Assembly: GCA_005784505.1 (NCBI GenBank)
Contig: VCAZ01000020.1
Location: 2,389,868-2,453,867, forward strand
Reading direction: 5' to 3'
Length of the DNA: 64,000 nt
Source: Bagarius yarrelli
Taxonomy: Eukaryota > Chordata > Actinopteri > Siluriformes > Sisoridae
The position numbers were made by a program, and so were the translations under genes. The notes under the pieces are model-generated. The model saw only the letters and a program-made list of their open reading frames with translations. It had not been told where the DNA came from and did not search any database. Below, one piece after another: positions 23,431 to 35,530 of this stretch. Every line of letters begins with the position of its first letter. The first letter of the stretch is position 1.

Positions 23431-24094
23431 GTTCTGTCAGATTCTGTTATTTTTATGTTTTGGTTTATTTTCTGGTTTATATTCTTTAATTGTTATTTTT
23501 TGTGTTTTAATTGTTTTTCTTTTATTTTCCTTTGCCATCTTGTTATTGCATTTGCATTCGAACTCAACCCTACGGGGTAACAAGACTAGACGAACAGAGA
23601 CGACATTACTACAATACAGCATGTGTCATTCACTGGTGAGAAAACTTTATAGTACAGTTAGTATTGGGATCTAAAATCCCAAACATAAAAACAGAACCCG
23701 ATTACACACTGCTGCTGCTGAAGTTAGGATAGTTTGTAAAGAAACACAAACTACATAAGAAACTTGTTACTATAACAACACAACAACATCCAATTACACC
23801 AGATTTCCAAAAGAAATACCACAACCATGATGTCGTCTTTGACTCCTGTAGTCGACTCCAGCGTGGAAACACAACCTCGATTTTAATACGAGTTTTTGCT
23901 GTTTTGATCATAATAGTGATTAAAGTATATATATGAAGGCTACAGCAAAAAAGTTTATCGTGCATAAACAAACACTATCCACCAAAAGGCTGTAAACAGA
24001 TTATACTAAATATATTTTTTCATACAATTTAATGAGGATGATTAAATATAATAGTGATTTGGAAAGGATGAGTTTGAAAAATATCTGCATGGTC
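23431..24094. other. AT-rich stretch, nothing recognised
   Basis: Small frames on both strands near 23,411-23,971 have no family signature. Confidence 0.3.
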
Positions 24095-24405
24095 TTTGCT
24101 CCTTGCAGATTGATCTCAGACTCAGTCTTGGTATTTCATCAGCTCATTGCTCCAGATCCAAAAAAGATCTCTTAGCACGCATTAACGAAGGCACGCCTAG
24201 CATCTGAGGCACCTGATAAAACCCGCCACTTGAACGTGTTGCTGTGGCAACTCTGTTATTGGGAAAGTAATGGAGAGGCAGGTTTGTTTGCAAGCTCGCG
24301 CTGCTTGTTTAATTACACATCTATGAACGGAATTGATCTCATTTACATACGGAAATGTATCGCAGGCCCGCAGAAGAGTTTGGCAGGGGGTTGATTCACT
24401 TTTTG
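24095..24405. promoter_or_regulatory. Candidate conserved non-coding element
   Basis: This is a balanced, non-repetitive island next to a purine-rich repeat. Notable words are GTTGCTGTGGCAAC (a palindrome-like RFX/X-box-style motif, 24,239-24,252), GTTTAATTACACATC and CATTTACATACGGAAATG. Confidence 0.38.
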
Positions 24406-24435
24406 TTTCTAGGTGTGAAAATGTGTGGGATGAGG

Positions 24436-24866
24436 GAGTGACGGAGACAGAAAAAAACGAGAAACAGAGATAGAAAGAGAGAGCGAGAGAGACAGAGACA
24501 GGGAAATACACACAGAGAACTAAAGAGAGAGACAGCGAGAGAGACACACAGAGAGACACAAAGACAGACAGAAAAACAAAGGAGAGAGACACAGAGAGAA
24601 AGAGACACACAGAGAGACACAGGTAGACACAGAAAGAAAGACAGAGAGAGACATAGAGATATACATAGAGAGTGTGAGAGAGAGAAAGAGAGACAGACAG
24701 ACAGACAGAAACAGAGATAAAGAAAAAGAGAGAGAGAGGGAGCGAGAGAGAGAGAGAGAGAGAGAGATGGAGAAAGACACCGAAAGAGACACAAAAAGAA
24801 AAACAAAGCGAGACACAGAGAGTGAGTCAGAGAGAGAGAGACAGACACAGAGAGATACTGAGGACT
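24436..24866 (+). repeat. Purine-rich compound microsatellite (GA/GACA)
   Basis: About 430 bp of AGAGA, GACAGACA and AGACACAGAG words, almost all purines plus C and A. Open frames on both strands here are serine/leucine or arginine/glutamate repeats produced by the low-complexity DNA. Confidence 0.95.
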
Positions 24867-26843
24867 GAAGCTACAATATGTGTGTGTTTCACTCTAGGAA
24901 CAGATATTAAAGCTATTTCAAGTCAGACTCTTTAGCCATTAGAGAGTTTAGAGCTATTTAACTGTATGAATACACCCACTCAAACACACACACACAGATA
25001 TACTGGTGTATCTAAAGTCTTTTATAAGCTCTCTCTCTTTTTCTCTCTCTCTCTCTCTCTCTCTCGCTCTCTCTTTTTCTTACCCCCCCCCTTATTATCT
25101 CTGTGTGAGTGTTCTGTAAATCCCCCTGACACCCACAGCAGTGCTTGCAGAATCACACAATCCTAAAACATAAAGAAGAGAAAGCTTTTTCTTTTTTTTT
25201 CTTCCTCCTCTTTTCTCTGCATGCTGTTTAATACAGCAGACTCATCGGCAGTAAAGATGCCTAGTCGGAAATCCTCCCAGGGCCTTTTCCTACACAATAC
25301 TCAGACACACACACACATGCGACACACATCTGTGCAGTGACACATTTAGGCCCTGTATGTGTGTGTGTGTGTGTGTGTAAGCGTTAACCTAATTTATGGT
25401 GACAGGAGGAGAGAAACAGAGCTCTGTGAGGTTCACTGAGGTGCATGAGCGAGGGAGATGAAGACTTAGCGTGTGTCGAGCTTGGAGATCCCTAGCTTAT
25501 GTTGCATGTCTAGTTTTACCAGTGTAAGGAAAACACACACACACAGATTCTCGATGCAGTAAAATATTATTTAAATAGCACCAAGGACACAAAGCAGCTT
25601 TAAAGAGGTACAAAATTTCATAGGAAAAACCTTGTTGAAGGAAAAAAAAATAGGCTTAGACAAGAGCACACTCCGTTCTGGGGACCCCATACAGTGTAAG
25701 TGTAATAATAACAAACCTCTTCGTTCGTCGCCAGGAGCTTTTGAGAAAGTTATGAATATAAATGTTAGTGTAATTTTCTAATTTCTGAATGTATTATAGT
25801 ATTTTATCACAGTTTTCCCCTAGTTTCCCTTGTTTTCTATTACAGTCTGCTAGGGGTGTGTGAAGACACAATACGAGATGAGACAAGATAAGATATGAGA
25901 CTGGATTCACGAGAAGACGCTTTTTTAAAAAAATACTCAATGATGAAATACAGGGGAAAATATTATTTTATTCAACTAAAAAACACAAAATGCATTTTGA
26001 ATCAACTTGTACTTTGAAATTAACTACTTTAATGAAATAAATATGGTAATTAACAACACATAAACACTGTGCAAAATGTTTTGTCACGTTTTGTTTTTTT
26101 GACACGTCTGTTATTAATTTGTGTGTTGACAGCCAGTGTGAACTCCAACACCAAGTCCAGCCTATGTAGCGAGGTTTAATGTGTGTGCAAAGCCTTTGAT
26201 GTGCGGCTCAAATCCTGCCTCATGGACAGCTACATCCATATTACGCGCATTATCTGTTAGATTGTGTTAGCAGAGGTGTACGGTGTTAATTTCTTACAAT
26301 GTTTGCATATTATCTTTGTCTTGTCTATCATTTTTTCGCCGTTTTTTATTTTCACTGGGAAACCAAAATGTTGCCACACAAACGATTGAAAGTGGCGGGG
26401 CATCCTCTGTCATTACATTTTTACGAGACTAGTCGGATCTCGTCACATCCCTACAGTCTACATAAAGTCGTAAAAACAACCTGTACAGTAACAAACCACT
26501 ACAGAGAATGTTACAGCCTCAGGTAGACTTTATTAATTTTAGAATTAAATTGACTGGCAGGAGTTTCTTGAACTTCTTAAATATTTTCCTGTGTGTATCT
26601 GTAGATCAAACCTGACAACCAGGTTTTTTTTTTAGATAACCTAAAACTTTGGACTTGTATGTAAAATGCTGGTTTCTTCACTGACTTACAATCATTATTT
26701 AGAGTAACAATTACATTGTGTTGACAAAGTTAATATTCAGAATATTTAGAAATCTAAACAGTTCTAAAATAAACATTTAAGAGCAAACAATGTTTTACAG
26801 TGTTTTACAAGCAGAATTCGGGTCTGACTGCTAAAGGTTTGTT
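24867..26843. other. Non-coding stretch with microsatellites
   Basis: A CT tract lies near 25,027-25,076 and a C run near 25,084-25,091. CA and GT tracts lie near 25,306 and 25,357-25,378. No exon is recognised. Confidence 0.4.
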
Positions 26844-26888
26844 TTAGGTTAGGGTTAGGTTTAAGTTTAGGGTTAGGGCTAGGGCTAT
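26844..26888 (+). repeat. Short telomere-like (TTAGGG) tract
   Basis: Degenerate telomeric repeats are present: TTAGGTTAGGGTTAGG, then TTTAGGGTTAGGGCTAGGG. At about 45 bp it is too short and mutated to be a telomere; it is an interstitial tract. Confidence 0.7.
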
Positions 26889-27059
26889 AGCAAAATAGTT
26901 TAATATTCTTGTGGCACAAACACTTTTAAACACTTTGAAACATTGTTTGCTTTGAATACAAAGTCTTCCAAATGCTGCTGGAATCAAATAATGGCATTTA
27001 CTGTGAGAGAACATCACAATACATTTTATTAATAAGGCAAAATTAGGAAGCAATTGACA

Positions 27060-27310
27060 TTTCCATGCCATGTTAGTGGAATATATTTAAGGTTTGTTGA
27101 AGTTCCCACAAATAGCTTCATAGAGAACAGAACAACTAAGTTGGCTTTTTTAATTGCCAAAATTCAGCCACAATGACATCCAGAAGCATTTCCAGTCAAA
27201 CATATCAAGGTTAATATCCATGAATAATCCTAGTCTTGATAATCGCGCTAATTATTCACGTTCGCCAGGATGTTAGCTGGAAGACACTCACATTAATTAG
27301 CTACCAGTCT
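27060..27310. promoter_or_regulatory. Candidate conserved non-coding element
   Basis: This island holds homeodomain-like sites: TTTTTAATTGCCAAAATT, GCGCTAATTATTCACG and CATTAATTAGCTACC. It also has CTTGATAATCGC. It is unique in the window and not coding. Confidence 0.38.
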
Positions 27311-27756
27311 CTAAAACTGCCAGCATTTTCATACAACAATAACATACAGCAGATCATAGAGTGGAAGCAGACCAAACAAAGTAACGCTCAGTTTCACAGG
27401 AAATATTTACACGCTATCATTTTATAGTTTATTTCCAGCTCTTGGCTTTCTGTTAAAGCTAGTTTAATGCTCTACTTTGACATTTAGAGCGGCTGATGTT
27501 GAAGCAGAGGTGTAAATATGTACTTTTCTCAGTTCAATATGCAGCTCAGAGTGTGTGGCAGAGGACAAGACCTAAAACCACATTCTGCCAACATTAGTCA
27601 AACCCCTATAGTGAATAATAGGATGTTAATAACTTAAAAAAAAGTTAATTCTTGCTTATATTCACTGTATAGAAAAATAATTCAGAAACCTATAATAACC
27701 TTAATGCCTCTGGGAATATTTTACCTTAATTTCTGTGGCCATTCAGGCACAACAGT

Positions 27757-28198
27757 ATTATTGACAAGGCCCAGGTTCTGGTGGCACCCTAGGCGAGATT
27801 GTAGATTGGTGCCCCCTTATTCAACCTCCCACCCCCCACCCCTTCTCTCTCTCACACACACACACACACACAGCCAAATGCATTTTTTTTTGTATTTACT
27901 ATAACATAACAGAAATAGTGAACAAATACATAAAGAAGTATAAGTAGTAAATAAATTGTAATAATAATCATTAACAAACAAAATTGGCTGACAGTCACTA
28001 GAAGACTCAACAAATCAACAAAAAACTTTAAGTACTAAAATTTGTTAACTACTAAAAATATTTTTGCTTAATATATGGGTGTAGGAGCGCACAAAAGGGT
28101 GCACTTCCCAAAAAATAAAAAAAAAATTCCCCTTTCGTGCGGTGCCTCCCAGTCATTTTGCACCCTAGGCAACTGCCTATGCCACGGACTGGCCCTGC
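27757..28198. mobile_element. Dispersed repeat with GGCACCCTAGGC ends
   Basis: CACCCTAGGCGAGATTG at the left and GCACCCTAGGCAACTGCC, then ACGGACTGGCCC, at the right repeat the word CACCCTAGGC. Between them are a CA tract (27,853-27,871) and AT-rich filler. This looks like a decayed DNA element, family unknown. Confidence 0.35.
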
Positions 28199-28199
28199 T

Positions 28200-28435
28200 T
28201 AGTGATATCAGACACTGATGTTGGGTGAGGAGGTCTGTGGTGTAGACAGTGTTCCAGTTTATCCCATAATTGTTCAGTGGGATTAAGTCAAAATCTACAG
28301 CAACCAGAACACACCATGTCTTTATATATGTCAGGGGTTTGACTATTGGGACATCCTAATGCTAAAGTTTACAGAAACATCTTAGGCAACTGTTTGCTTG
28401 CTAAAGTGTCAACAAACTTTTAGTCATACTGTGTA
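28200..28435 (+). mobile_element. Tc1-like/MITE fragment, copy 3
   Basis: It contains ACACACCATGTCTTTATAT, TTTGACTATTGGGACATCC and the eroded terminus AACTTTTAGTCATACTG, parallel to the element at 20,019. Confidence 0.5.
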
Positions 28436-29424
28436 TGTCCTCATCCACCAGCAGTAATGAATCTGCGGAGGTAAGAGGCAACCTCCAAAGTCTGGCACCT
28501 CATTTTACACCACACACTATGTCACTTACCCTACACAGAGTCGTGATGAGGACTGAAACTGTGTGTGACCACTTCAGCTCCACACAGGATGGGTCCTCGG
28601 CCAGATGGTCATGTCTCTCTGCACAGCTGCTGCCATGGATGCTGCCCAGTGATTTTAATTATAATCACTAGTAAAAACCACTTTCTAAAAAAATCACTTT
28701 GCCTATCTTTAGTTTTACTCATCCAGTTAAATTAAGACAATGAAATTTAACATAGCAGCTTGCTAAGAAGATTATAGGAAATTATACAGGGATAGATGTG
28801 GAATATCTTTAAATATGAACAAAAGCATAAAATAAAACTAATTTAGAGAGTAATTTAAAGACAAGTATTAATGAAGGAATGTTTGATCTACTTTCTACGC
28901 CGTGCAGAAGTGATACAGAAAACAAATTTACATGCGAATTTGCTCCACATAATTGATTGGATATGGATTTTGGAATTAAAACCAAATTATGATTGCCGAA
29001 CTTGAACATGACTCATTCAGGGAATAAAATGCATTCCACATTATTCACCTCATATAACTGTATACTTAAATGGATTATAGCTGCAGTGAGAAACTTAATA
29101 TTTTTAACAATCTTGCAGATTGTCACTTATGACGAAAACTTTCTATTATACAATTTCTATAAGATAAACTGATTTTTTTTGCTTTTTTAAAAAATAAAAC
29201 ATGTTAAAAATAAGTTACATTAAAAATTTGCCAACATAACAAGACTATTCTTTAATAATCCTAGATTAGGTTTATTGTATTCCATCATAATAAATTGGAC
29301 TAAATAAAAAAAATAATGTCGGTTGATTTCATTGTTTTGCATTTGCATGTATTTCTATTAAATAAAAACAATTTTAATTGAAAAAATATAATAGAATTAA
29401 AAGATTTAATGAAAAAATTTATTG
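28436..29424. other. AT-rich stretch, nothing recognised
   Basis: No exon or repeat family is recognised here. Confidence 0.3.
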
Positions 29425-29873
29425 AGAAGTGGTGGCTTAATGGTAAAGGTGTTGAACTGGAAGATCGTGGGTTTAACTCGAATTGAAATCATGCCATATT
29501 CTTTTTAAATAAAAATTAAATCACGGGTAAATTCAGACCCAATTTGGTATTTTGATAAGTTACAGTATGGCTAATTCCAGTGTCTGTCATGGCCACCAAT
29601 CAAACCCGAGAACTGTTTAGTTTGTAGGAACTTCTCAGGTAAAGCTGGGCGATATAAAATAAAATTGAAACGTTGATTAGTTAAACATTTTACCTTTCTT
29701 ACAAGTAATGAATGTTTTTCGTGCCCTTATTTTGCTCCTGCTGTTGCTCAGTCAACTTGATATATATCACCATCAAGCTGTCACTGCTGGGCCCCTGAGC
29801 AAGGCCCTTAACCTTGCTCAGTTAGATGAATAAGGTTGATGTAAGTCGCTCTGAATAAGCTGAATGTATTCAT
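29425..29873 (+). mobile_element. tRNA-derived SINE, family A, head and tail separated
   Basis: The head is GAAGTGGTGGCTTAATGG to GTGGGTTTAACTCG at 29,427-29,481. The tail CACTGCTGGGCCCCTGAGC to GTCGCTCTGAATAAGC is at 29,779-29,860. About 300 bp of unrelated sequence lies between, so these are either two partial copies or one interrupted copy. Confidence 0.6.
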
Positions 29874-30821
29874 GCTCAAATGCGTGTTTTTTCTTATACA
29901 AAATAAAAGGAATCATTTATTATAGTGTATGTAACACTTTAGTAGTGTTTAAAAGAATGCACTGTAATTAGTACATATAGGATTGAATTTATTAGTCACG
30001 AAAACTTAGATTTGTTTAACAGAATTCAAAGCCACAATGCCATAATTACTCCGAATGCAATAAAAGATAATAAAGACATAACAAGCAATAATTCAGACCT
30101 TTTTATGTTGAAAATGAAAACTCAAACAGAATTAGACTGGTTCTAATAAAGTTCTATTAAAGTGCTCGGGGCATACATGATATGCAATAATAGCATATTT
30201 GAAACATAACACAAATCAACATGCAACCGGGAATAAACGTGTGATGATATAGACGACGTACTTTTTTGTTCTTTACATACATTATTATTATATATATTAT
30301 TATTGTAAAGGCAGACTTGCTTTCTGCAACTTGTAAAATAGGAAACAATTACCTGATACTAAAAAATAACAAAGCATAAAATATATTATCGCCACTGCTG
30401 TGGAAACTTACACTGAAAACTTTCTTATAAATTACTCTGTGCTTTAACATGCCGTATATGTAGCAGTGATAACCTGTAGTTACGACATATTTGCTATATC
30501 TTACAGCGAAATAATTTAAAAAGCTACTACATAAATTGCTTACTTGTACAGAAGAACTAAGAGTTTACGAACGGCTGATGCCCGAAAATTGCAGTCGATC
30601 TCCAAATGACACAATAAAAGTAAAAATTAATGTATGCTGTATTTATCAGCTCCTCACTTATGACATGCTTTGAAGGTAAATTTTATCAGTTTACTATTTG
30701 ATCGGTGGTTAAATAGATCATCTTTATTTTACTGCAAATGTCAAGTGGACATAAGGATCATCTACAACCACCGGATGTCGATCACAGCATACTGGTAATA
30801 ATAGAAAAACGGGAATGTAAT
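29874..30821. other. AT-rich stretch, nothing recognised
   Basis: No exon, RNA gene or repeat family is recognised here. Confidence 0.3.
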
Positions 30822-31158
30822 TGTAAGGACTCCGCCTCCCAACCACCAGAGGGCGCCATCTTCGGAGTACTAGCTTGTACTTTCGATGTCACTTCCTGCT
30901 GTGTTAACTACATACGCCAGTCACTTTGCTAACCAAATTGTGAAGTATTGTTTGCTAATGCGACTTACCAAGCGGTCTTTTGTTTATCCTCATGGTTTAT
31001 GATCAATGCCTGTTCTCGGACTTCGACCCTTTGCCTAGCGATTTGGATTCGTTTACCTGGTTATTGAATATTCGTGCACCAAACTTTGCCTGCATCTTGA
31101 CTACTTTAAATAAAGCCATCTTCTGCATTATGGATCCCACTCCGCCTGCTGCTTTACA
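30822..31158 (+). mobile_element. Solo LTR, copy 2, with perfect 5 bp target duplication
   Basis: It begins TGTAAGGACTCCGCC and ends CTGCTTTACA, with a TGTAA/TTACA inverted terminus. It is flanked by identical GTAAT on both sides (30,817-30,821 and 31,159-31,163). AATAAAGCC sits near the 3' part, as a poly(A) signal would. It is the same family as 22,640-22,960 in opposite orientation. No gag or pol remains, as expected after LTR-LTR recombination. Confidence 0.85.
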
Positions 31159-31163
31159 GTAAT

Positions 31164-32419
31164 ACTGTGTAACATGGCAATAAGAGAGGACACAAACTGC
31201 AAAATGAAAGCGACTTAAACTTATTTTAGTTGTATAGTAATATTTCAAAGCCAACGGCACAGCATTTCATTATAAGATTTTTAATGCTTCAACACATCTT
31301 TATATTTCCAGAACTTTACAGTATCATGCATTTTTTTTATCTGAAAACATTTTGCTTTTAGTCTGACTACCGAACATGGAAGGCTCAATAATGTAAAAAT
31401 TGTACACCGAATGTTTTACATCTCGTTCCTAAATCCAATGTAACCAAATATAATCATTTTTGGTTAATAATTAATCTTAGTTAATTTTAGACCTGAAATG
31501 GTATTTCGATAAGTTACAGTATGTCTAATTCTGTCATGGTAACCAACCGAACCTGGGAACCATTTAATTTGTGAAAACTTCTCACGTAGACCTGGTGATA
31601 AAAAAAAAATTAAGACCTTGATTACAATTAATGAATGTTTTTGGGGGTTTTGTTTTTGTGCCCTTATTTAGCTCTCCCGGTTGCTCAGTGGACTTGATAT
31701 TTAAGTCATTGTAGCTCCACTAGACATGGCGGAGTCACATGACCTCACACTTGATGGTATGTTTTAAGAAGGAAAGGATAAAACTAAATAATTATAACTA
31801 AATTTACCGGCATATTAGGCCTATAAGCCTAATTTTGCAGTTTTATGAAAAGTTTTACACGATTATACCATAAGACTCAGCACAGTTTGTAAAATCGGGA
31901 CTATTTGCTCTACTTTTACATCAATATAACTAGCATCATTTTATATATATATAAACGCTCGCTCAAACCTCAGTGCTGTCCAGCGCCCGAACCCCTCATT
32001 ACTCAGCTAGCATTCTCATGCCGCCTTGCAGTCAATTATAAACAGTGAAAAGGCCACCAAGCTTTTTTCCTGGTGACTGGTAAATTTAACATCTAAAAAT
32101 ACATCTTGATTGGTTCCACATGGGTAAAAATATCAACATTCCTTACTAAAGTCACGCTGCAGAACAAAGCAGATGAACAACAAAGCAATATATACTGACA
32201 ATAACTACATCCACAATCGAATTCTACTGACCTGAATTGCACTATATGGTTTATGGGCTATGGGTTGAGGATGAGAGGTAGAGAAGGTTCCAAGTTACAA
32301 CAAGAGGCAAAAAATAGATTGATAATAGCTTGATATATGCCCCCTCTCTCTCCCACTCGCTCTGGCTGTCATTTCCGCACCTCGTTTCTTGCCTTTTTTT
32401 TTTTTTTTTTTAAACGGCG
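31164..32419. other. Non-coding stretch, nothing recognised
   Basis: AT-rich, with a T tract near 32,394-32,411. Words near 31,497-31,620 (GATAAGTTACAGTATG, then AACTTCTCACGTAGACCTGG) match 29,555-29,650, showing one more unnamed dispersed repeat. Confidence 0.4.
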
Positions 32420-32760
32420 CCCTGTAAAATCAATAACCCAATATGTTCAGTCACAGATAACGGATGATCAGAAGATAGGTATAATGATTCCTGAAGAGAC
32501 CACAAGTGTCCACGGGAACAAGTGATGTGAGGTGGTGAGTGTGAAAGCAAAGGGGGGAGGGAGAGGCCACCAAAAAGGTAAGCTAATCTCATGGGAACAC
32601 CAATCGGGCTAAAGAAACGATGAGATGAAAGAAAAATGAAAGTAATATCGCCGAATGGAATTAGACCGCGCATAAAATGTGGATATGGAAGATTTCATTT
32701 CGTGCCATTCGTGCCAGATGCTACCGGCTTCTTACAAATGCAGGTGCGATGCTGTATCAT
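32420..32760. promoter_or_regulatory. Candidate conserved non-coding element
   Basis: This is non-repetitive, balanced sequence, including AAAATCAATAACCC, TCATTTCGTGCCATTCGTGC and CGCGCATAAAATG. A small frame on the minus strand (32,410-32,673) has no family signature. Confidence 0.33.
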
Positions 32761-33132
32761 AAAAACACAAGACATGAAGCTCTGTGACAACCGTGACAAT
32801 TTTTGGACTTGAATTTAAAACTTCAAACTTTACATCCAATAGAGAGAAAGGTCATAAAGACTATTAAACTGTTGAGCAAGCCACCTCCTGAAGAGCTACC
32901 CTTTTCCTACAGTAGAAATACATCCTCTTTAATTACAGAATTTATATTTCATGGCTTCCCTTGAAACTTAATTACACTATTGAAATATCTGGATCATAAA
33001 TCAAATGTGTATTATATTATTTTTAGTTATTGATTGCAGTGATAAAGCTTTTCATTCACAAGTATTTTTGTTCCTGAAGGCAAAACATACCGGGTCCAAA
33101 TATGTACTTATTTTGTAGAAGTTTCAATTCTT

Positions 33133-33230
33133 ATGACCACCAAGCTGCCACTGCTGGGCCCCTGAGCTGGGCCCTTAACCCTCGAATGCTTAGTTGGATA
33201 AATAAGATAAATGTAAGTTTCTCTGTTTGA
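33133..33230 (+). mobile_element. tRNA-derived SINE, family A, tail fragment
   Basis: ACCACCAAGCTGCCACTGCT, then GGGCCCCTGAGCTGGGCCC, to AGATAAATGTAAG. The head is missing. Confidence 0.7.
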
Positions 33231-33234
33231 GGAC

Positions 33235-33545
33235 ATCCAGGAAAGGATGCAAATGCAGTTTATTTACAGTGAAACATAAAAACAACAAAGCAAACAATCT
33301 ATAACTACAAAACAAAAACTAGGATTAAACAAAGACCAACAAATGCATAAAACTAGCATAGCATAACCTGAAACATGACATGGACATCGACTACAACATT
33401 AACAAAACAAGACCAAGACAGACTGAAACAAAGGAGTATAAATACACAACCTATCTGCAGGAAACAATTAACTAAACCAATGACAAGACATTGGTGACAC
33501 AAGACTAGGCAAATCACATCACTGACTACATAAGCACTACACAGC
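33235..33545 (-). mobile_element. LTR-like repeat fragment, family D copy 3
   Basis: The minus-strand text includes TCATTGGTTTAGTTAATTG and TGTGTATTTATACTCC (TATA-like), parallel to 7,590-7,740 and 47,200-47,345. Confidence 0.45.
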
Positions 33546-33559
33546 ATTAAAATCTAATC

Positions 33560-33872
33560 GGCGGTGTTTAATCTAACGTTCTGTACAGTGTCTGTTTTTT
33601 GTATTGTATAGTCTGGTTTAATGTTTGTACTGTTATTTACACTGTCTGTCTTGCACAGTTTGCACCAGGTTGCACACATGCACTTTATGTTGCTAAGACA
33701 ATTTACTTTTAGTCTTTAGCTCTGTGTTGTTGTTGTTTTGTGTAATTCTGTGTTGTTTTGTGTAGCACCATGGGGTCCTGCAGAAACATTGTTTCATTTC
33801 ACTGTGTATTACATCTGCTATATATGGTTGAAATGACAATAAATCTTCTTGAACTTGAACTTAAACTCGAAC
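33560..33872 (+). mobile_element. Retroposon 3' end, family E copy 1
   Basis: CACACATGCACTTTATG, TTTTGTGTAGCACCATGGGG and TATATGGTTGAAATGAC, then AATAAATC, recur in the same order at 51,575-51,742. A shared fixed 3' end suggests a LINE or SINE tail; the clade is not determined. Confidence 0.6.
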
Positions 33873-34054
33873 ATGGCCTTATAAACAAGGGAGCAGAAAG
33901 GCTTAGAGCTGCCATCTAAGGGTCTCATAAGGCAACGCCCCATGGTCTCCGGACAGACATGTGCTAAATACCAGAAATGTGAATGTCAGTGTGTGTTTTG
34001 GGCTTAGCCAAAAGATTACACTACTGTAAGTAGACCTATGACCATTATATTCAT

Positions 34055-34206
34055 ATGTGTCTAAGATGTTGAACTGCTAATTAAATATCAGGCTACGATT
34101 CCCGGCACCATCAATTTGCCAATGTTGGGCTCCTGAGCGAGGCCCTTAACTCCAATAGCTCAGTTGTATAAATGCTCTGTTAAAGGGCGTCTGCAAAATG
34201 TAAATG
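34055..34206 (+). mobile_element. tRNA-derived SINE, family A
   Basis: GATGTTGAACTGCTAATT, CGATTCCCGGCACC (B-box end) and GGGCTCCTGAGCGAGGCCC, then GGGCGTCTGCAAAATG. The A-box side is eroded. Confidence 0.7.
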
Positions 34207-35089
34207 TCTCCAAATTGAACCTCCTTATCCTGTTCCATGAGTACCATTCACTTTATGGCTCTGCTTTCTAACCCTATGACTTGGTGATGTGTGTGATAAG
34301 GCAATTCAGTTCTCTTAGGCTGCATTTACACTTAGTTTTCAATTCCGATACCTGTTCAGATCTGATGTTTTGGTTTTTTGTTTTTTGTTTACATTGTTGA
34401 ATTAATTGTGGCCAAAATAAGATTTCAAGTGATCATGGTCCTGGATAGACCAGCATGGGCAAAACACGCAGTCTCACGCAGTGTCCATTCGTATATAAAA
34501 ATAAGGCAATCAGGGCAGCATTTACATGTTATGTGATTACATTTATAAGGTGATGACCAGTGGTTAAGAACGAATAAGATGTTAAAAGGGTAAAATTTTT
34601 ATTATGTTGTGGTCAAGTGGCTGTTACTTCAATATGGAGGTGTGTGTGGGGATGTGGAGCCAAAGTCAGGGGTAGTGGCAACTGTATGTACAGTAGTTGA
34701 TGAAAAAAAAAGATGCGAAATATACATGAATTCCGACGTAACCGTTCACACTGAGGTTGCACTGCAAAACATCTGACCTGTAACAGATTTATTACCATAT
34801 ATGGAAATGGAATTAAACAAACCAGAATTAAAAAGATTCTGTGTGGGCAGCAAAAAAAAAATCAGAATCGGGCCACTTTTTACCTGAAGTGTGAATGTGG
34901 ACTTAGTAAGACCGATTAAAAATCCGAGAGACGTTACCCCTGAAAGTCTCCATATTACCTGTCCAATTCTTCTTCTTTACAAGAGCAAGTTTTCAGTCAT
35001 GTGATTGGGTGTGTGATGTGTTTAAAATGTTTAAGGAAATCTCTGTACGCAATCTAAACTACATTAAACTGATACACAGCGGTTTTCCT
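34207..35089. other. Non-coding stretch, nothing recognised
   Basis: No exon or repeat family is recognised here. Confidence 0.3.
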
Positions 35090-35530
35090 CTCTGCAGCGA
35101 ACGTCTTTCCTATTAACTGCTAATAATCTACTTTTTGTCATTCGACATGGATTCTCTCGAAGAGAACAGTTTCTGGCATGTAGAGACCCATAATAGCTGG
35201 GGGACGCTTTGTTTAAAACACTCGCTATTATCAGGGCCTCAGGACTTTGCCCTAATGAGTTGTCGGCTCTTGTGATAAGCTTCGACTTAATTGTGTCTTT
35301 TGAACACAAGCATGAACAGTGTGTAGACCCATTAGAGCCGAAAACACTTCTAGAGTTTCGGGACGGAACGAATTACCCCAAGGCTTCCTCATTATCTGCT
35401 CTCTATTACAGCCAGTACAATTCCATTAGAATTCTATTTTTAAAACGAGAGACCAGTGCGATAATGTTTATACAGAATCCATGCAACATAAAGCACCACT
35501 GTAATTGATAACTGGTTGCCCTGTGACTAA
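35090..35530. promoter_or_regulatory. Candidate conserved non-coding element
   Basis: About 440 bp of balanced unique sequence, including CGCTATTATCAGGGCC, GCCCTAATGAGTTGTC, CGACTTAATTGTGTC and ATTACCCCAAGG. Open frames exist on both strands but neither has a domain or splice structure. Confidence 0.4.

Noticed and set aside
24196..24868. Long open frames on both strands in the GA-rich region
   Set aside because: Both translations are pure low-complexity (SLSLSL or RERERE) products of a microsatellite.
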